DNA from: Ooceraea biroi | Taxonomy: Eukaryota > Arthropoda > Insecta > Hymenoptera > Formicidae | Assembly: GCF_003672135.1 (NCBI RefSeq) | Contig: NC_039519.1 | Location: 4,464,001 to 4,528,000 of the forward strand | Direction of reading: 5' to 3' | DNA length: 64,000 nucleotides | Shown here: in pieces, positions 59,577-64,000 of the stretch | Numbering within the stretch: position 1 is the first letter of the stretch | How the letters are laid out: each line of letters begins with the position of its first letter | Position numbers and translations under genes: made by a program | Notes under the pieces: generated by a model | The model's database searches: none | What the model saw: the letters and a program-made list of their open reading frames with translations, nothing else | What the model was told of the DNA's origin: nothing

Positions 59577-60305
59577 ATGCCGTCGACGAGGCGAGGCCAG
59601 TGCGCGAAGGATTGCGGGTGCATATTGTGTCGCGAGTTGAAAGGCTGCAAGATGAGCGGTGTCGAAGTGCAGCAACAGGTCGGCAATGAAGACGCGAACT
59701 TCATCCTGCGACGAGCCGTGCCCTTCTTGCCGAAACCGCCCGCGCGGAGGGAGCGGCAGGAAGACGCGAAGCACGAGGATTACGAGAGGAGCTCGACCTT
59801 GGAGGACAGAAGTCGCTGCGGCGGTCAAACGGCTGCGAACGACGCTCGGGATTTAAAAGCAAGGACGCGCGGCAACGACACCGGGAAAGTAGCAAAGGAC
59901 GTCGGCCACAAGACGGTCATCTACTTCGGCGACTCGAATCCGAGGCAGAGAGAGGACAAGACGAGGCGACCGCCGCCGTTGCCGGAGGCACGCATGCGAG
60001 TGGCATCAAGGTGCAACGAGGACCGCGAGACGTCGTTGCGGGTGCGGGATGGCGAGACGCCGACTTTCCGTGATCCAATGCAGGAAGGCGATAAGGGTGA
60101 TGGCGAACTAGGAGAGTCCACGATAGAAAACGGTGATCCCAAGACCGTGCACGAGATCGTGGTGAGCATCAGCCCCAGCAGAGAGGATGTACTGAGGATA
60201 GAGGAAGACGAGAGTCAGCTGGAGGACTATTGGTCCTTGCCGGGGGACACGAGCGGGTTCAAGGCAGATTGGAGCTTCGTGCAGCAGTGGCGGCTGAGGG
60301 GGTAA
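59577..60305 (+). CDS. Uncharacterised 242-residue protein, single-exon ORF
   Basis: The ATG at 59577 is chosen because an in-frame TGA lies at 59559-59561 and no other ATG intervenes. The N-terminus has a cysteine cluster (C9, C13, C15, C18, C24), followed by NFILRRAVPFLPKPP, a long basic/acidic low-complexity middle, HKTVIYFGDSN near 111, an acidic segment with EIVVSISPSREDVLRIEEDE, and the C-terminus DYWSLPGDTSGFKADWSFVQQ. GC content rises sharply relative to the AT-rich flanks, and the opposite strand is broken more often, both fitting real coding sequence. No membrane segment or signal peptide. AATAAA follows at 60511. It sits within the large intron of the split gene, same strand: a nested gene or an alternative terminal exon. 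Family not recognised. Confidence 0.7.
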   Translation: MPSTRRGQCAKDCGCILCRELKGCKMSGVEVQQQVGNEDANFILRRAVPFLPKPPARRERQEDAKHEDYERSSTLEDRSRCGGQTAANDARDLKARTRGNDTGKVAKDVGHKTVIYFGDSNPRQREDKTRRPPPLPEARMRVASRCNEDRETSLRVRDGETPTFRDPMQEGDKGDGELGESTIENGDPKTVHEIVVSISPSREDVLRIEEDESQLEDYWSLPGDTSGFKADWSFVQQWRLRG

Positions 60306-60510
60306 ATCCATGCTCGCTCGCTTGTCGTTGATGTTGGGGAAAAAAGATGGATGTTGCCTTTCGGCGAATTCGGACTTCTCGTTCACATTAGCATATGCTT
60401 TTTTCATTTTGTGGGCCGTGTTGGTTGTCCGTTTCATACGTGTTTACAAGACGAAGGCTGATCGATTCATTAAAGATTGACGTCCTTGGAACGAAAGAGA
60501 TTCTGTTACG

Positions 60511-60516
60511 AATAAA
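60511..60516 (+). terminator. AATAAA polyadenylation signal after the 59577 ORF
   Basis: The first canonical AATAAA downstream of the stop, about 205 nt away. Confidence 0.5.
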
Positions 60517-63305
60517 ATAATTTCAGTACTAAATAACTTTTCTTTAATTTTAACGATAAAGTTTCGTTTTCTGTTGAAATGTTATTGTTGTTATTATATT
60601 TAATAAAATATTAATTTTTATTTATAAAAAATACAAGTAATGAATAAATATGTTAATTTGTTACCACTTTCTTGATTCTTTTAAGATCTTAAATCGTACG
60701 TTCATACATTTATCTCGCGAGTCAAGCAAACGCGTATCTAAATACGTTACTAATTTTGCACACTCATGAAGAGCATTTAGCATTCCGTTATGCACTCTGC
60801 TCAGCACTCTGTTCATTCAGCATTTAATTCATAATTTAAATAAATGATTCAAACAGCATTGTAATCGCACAATTCGCATTTAATTAAATGTTTTATTTTT
60901 GCTGTTATTCAATTTTTTGTGCGTAACTGATAAATGTTCATTAAATAAAACGATCATCGCTCTGCATTAAATCGATATTATAAAACGAGACATACATATA
61001 AATCATTAAAGCGGTTCGAATTAATATTAAGTTCATGATTGTAAGTCTTAAGATTTATGTGTTATGATTGAAGTAAAAAATAACTGCATTCGAGTTGAAT
61101 GTCTTTGATTTATTTCAACAGTCATTCTTTTAAAATTCTTCTTCAAGAAATAAATATTTTTTACTTTGAATATGATTATATGATAAATATGATTTTCATA
61201 AATTTTCATAAATTCAAAAATCAAATTCAATATTATAATGTATTGCAATATTTAATATTATAATTTAATATAATAATATAAAATACAAAATAAATACCTA
61301 ATATATATAATTATTAAACTTACAACAGAAAGAAATCATGTAATGCGAAATCTCCAATTATCGCAAAGGCTAATAACTAGAAATTTTTAATAAGAGAGAA
61401 AATGTTAATGTATTAAATAAGGAAGATAAGATTAATATTTCTCACAAGAAGGAATAATAATGCTTTTAAGTTTTAACTTTCACGTTTCTAAAATAAATTT
61501 TTATTCTTTCATGTGAACGCTATATCTGTTCTCGGATAATCCGGACGTTAAGTCGTTTCGAAAGAGTCGTGTCTAAAAAGTGAAATGAGGGGAGCGAGTT
61601 AAATGCCTTGGCCTGCGCATATTGCGCACTTTTCACGTAACCGTATACCATAACCGGGATTGATTTGTCCGATACGCTACCTGTGCATTGCTGCGTTTTC
61701 TGTCTCGTGTATCTGTGATGCCGAGTACGCGGTTTGCGTAACTCTTTAATGTCGGATTTGAAAGTTGTCGAAGCTAAACCCTCGACTTTGATATCGGCCA
61801 ACAATAGTCACGCAATTGGATGTAACAATATTCACAAAAACTTGAAAATGTATTCTGCGCATTATATAGTTGCTCTTTTAGCATTTAGTACATTTCAATG
61901 GAATAAATATATGCCATTAGTTTAAATAATTTCAATCAATTGGGAAGTCATCCCATACTCATTCTTTTTACAATCTTAACATCAACATTCTAGGAACGTT
62001 AAAACCTGGCAATTCTAAGATATTCCGTGTTATTCGCCGAAGGTCAATAATGTGTTAAGATTTTAGAAAAATTTGATAAAACGTGAGTAATTTTAAATGT
62101 TATTATGTATTTTTCTAATGCGCTTCAAGTTAAGATGCATGCTTACATGCATTCTGTTCATTCTTGATATTATATTATTCCAGGCAAAGGGAGGGAAATT
62201 TTCCAAGGCTAGACAACTTTACGATTGTTACAACGGTTCACAAGTGACGCGAGTATCATTGGGATAACGTGAATATTTATTTGCTTCTTCATAGATGTTA
62301 CACGAGAGATTCTTATCTCTCCCGGGCGTCTCGAGCTGGGAATTGGATGTAGCGTTAGCGTGTAGATTACGACTCTTCAAGAGCATAACTTGCACGAGAC
62401 AACTGCCTCCACGGAATGCATCTGTCTCGCATGCACAAATTTCATATTATATATATTTCCTCACGGAAGGTAAAACGACGCGAGCGATCGGTCGAAAGCA
62501 AGTCTAGAGTTATTCCCGCGACAATTAGCAAGACGTCGACCTACCTAACAGGATATCGGGTATCATTTGTTGGTCGCTCAGATAGAGAAACTTGTATACT
62601 GAGTGATTTGAAAATAACTTACCACGAACTGCACTAGACGTGTTTTTCGTCCAAATTGCAATTGATTCCATCGAAAATTATTTAAAGTTTTAAATCTCAA
62701 CTTAAAATAGAGACAGGAAAATAAATTGTAGTTTACTCCAGGAATATTGTAAGTAGGTAAATTTTGTGAGCAATATTTCATCTTCCTCTCTCTCTTTTCG
62801 CATTTGAAAAATATTTTATTTTGTGTTCCAACATTTATACTTACGGTTTCTTCCATAAACTTGGTTTATTTGTGTTTTTATATTCTCTCGAAGCAAGAAA
62901 AAGAGATGATGCAATTCACAGATGAATAGATTTGTGGTACAGCTACCTGTGTAAGATATGCAAATATAATCTTGCTACATTCTTAAGCAGTGTGAGAAGA
63001 AGGAATTTCTTCTTGACGCAGAATTTATATTTCCTTCATATTGAATATAAATTAATCTTACGAGATTTTTGTGCGTCTGTATTATACACAACCACTGGTC
63101 AATCCGCGTGCATAAAAACCAGTCAAATTTATTGCGAAATAGTGATCTAATAATTTAACCACCGTAATTATTATGATAATTATATGATAATTATATAAAT
63201 ATAACACAATATTTTTAATAAAATAGTAGTGGATTTATAATAAATATACATATAATTGATATATAATATAGATAATAAATCACATATTCAATAATTCTTT
63301 TACAG
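60517..63305. other. AT-rich intronic sequence
   Basis: Very AT-rich, with many short TAAT/ATAT runs, especially 60800-61450 and 63150-63290. No motif-bearing frame. A pyrimidine-containing tract and TTTTACAG end the intron at 63305. Confidence 0.5.
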
Positions 63306-63510
63306 GCCAAACGGCGGCAACAACCGTGAGATCTATTGTCCTCCTTATTCTAAGGATTTTACTGAAAATTCCCCTAAAAACGGGGTTCACGACATGGTCC
63401 ATATGATACCGGAAAGGGATACAGATAGTGTGGCACCGACACCTACCCCACAGCACCCTCGTCACTCCCAACATCATCATCTCAGTTTACATGAACTTCG
63501 TGCACTTCAG
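63306..63510 (+). CDS. Second coding exon of the unidentified gene (exon B)
   Basis: Bounded by a TTTTACAG acceptor and a CAG|GTGTGT donor, 205 nt. With the two leftover bases of exon A the frame reads RPNGGNNREIYCPPYSKDFT, then HDMVHMIPERDTDSVAPTPT and a His-rich stretch ending HHHLSLHELRALQ. After this exon the phase is zero. It looks like a disordered Pro/His-rich linker. Function unknown. Confidence 0.75.
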
Positions 63511-63729
63511 GTGTGTAGAAACATTCCAGTCCGTGATAAATTTGCAAATATCACGCAGCAAAGCATTGCGGATAATTACTTTTAATATTTTTTAGTTATT
63601 ATATTAAGTATTGTTTAGAAGATATCGTATGTCGGGAACATAAAAGCTGTTTGATGGTCAGATAGAAATTGGTTTCACTAAATTTAATGTTCGCCACGTA
63701 AAGGATCTTTCAAATCTAATCTTTTGCAG

Positions 63730-64000
63730 AGGCGGCCAGAATGTACGGGCAACAGCTCTTCTGATGAGAATCGATCGTCCGGACATGCGAGCATGTCGGA
63801 CACCGGTGGCCACACCAGCAGCAGTTCACCACCGCATCGTCACCACAGGGCCCACAGTCCTCAGCAACTGAACGCTGTACCCGAGGACGACCGACTTTCG
63901 GCGTCGGTTACTCAGAGAAATGGCAGAAGTCGATCCGGTCAAAGCCGTAACCGGCACCGAGCTACGCCTGCTAAGGTTCCGTATGATTTAAGTCTTTTTT
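63730..64000 (+). CDS. Third coding exon, partial (exon C, runs off the window)
   Basis: Follows a TTTTGCAG acceptor in phase zero, matching exon B. It reads RRPECTGNSSSDENRSSGHA, SMSDTGGHTSSSSPPHRHH, a QLNAVPEDDRLSASV segment and GRSRSGQSRNRHRATPAK, and is open to the window end (PYDLSLF). A weak donor (AAG|GTTCCG) at 63975 could end it earlier. Ser-rich with many potential phosphorylation sites and SH3-type proline context; probably an intrinsically disordered region of a signalling or scaffold protein. The family cannot be named from this part alone. Confidence 0.75.

Overview
The window is insect nuclear DNA, most probably from an ant or close hymenopteran. Reasons: spliceosomal introns with GT/AG borders, a five-exon gene for an insect-type mitochondrial ribosomal protein mL44, a mariner transposase, a DUF4817-type transposase of the kind abundant in ants, and a short run of the insect telomere motif TTAGG. 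The species call is inference. Unique genes are sparse and most of the recognisable content is mobile DNA.

Layout. 1-12.6 kb: no convincing gene; two relatives of a TTAA-flanked inverted-repeat element (577-3026 and 9350-10926) with internal tandem copies, and a smaller TTAA MITE. 12.6-15.9 kb: four copies of an ~810-bp satellite-like unit. 15.9-19.4 and 20.8-21.6 kb: CpG- and GA-rich, promoter-like sequence. 24.1-27.4 kb: a run of seven 182-bp LTRs alternating with six short internal domains, read here as a tandem TRIM-type retroelement. 30.7-33.6 kb: a near-perfect hairpin element and a piggyBac-like MITE. 33.8-35.5 kb: the mL44 gene on the minus strand. 35.7-38.1 kb: a LINE-type insertion with a 13-bp target duplication, itself invaded by three nested elements. 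41.0-43.8 kb: a four-copy DUF4817 transposon array. 44.6-45.5 kb: a foldback containing telomere-like repeats. 47.3-64.0 kb (plus strand): the 5' part of a gene whose first coding exon (47349-47557) joins in frame, across a ~15.7-kb intron, to exons at 63306 and 63730. That intron holds a triple mariner array, a second CAAGG-ended foldback and a compact intact ORF (59577-60305).

The most unusual theme is that four independently recognisable inverted-repeat transposons, of at least three families, are tandemly multiplied inside their own terminal repeats, while the LTR element and the ~810-bp unit are also tandem. Several junctions show 3-12 bp of homology, and one array carries copies of a former flank, suggesting that it moved as an array. 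Either a local duplication process acts on these sequences or the assembly has introduced it; reads spanning the arrays would decide.

Two loci look functional: mRpL44 and the split plus-strand gene. The 242-codon ORF at 59577 is probably real. No tRNA, rRNA or CRISPR was found. Long stretches without an entry of their own kind are described as showing nothing I could recognise.
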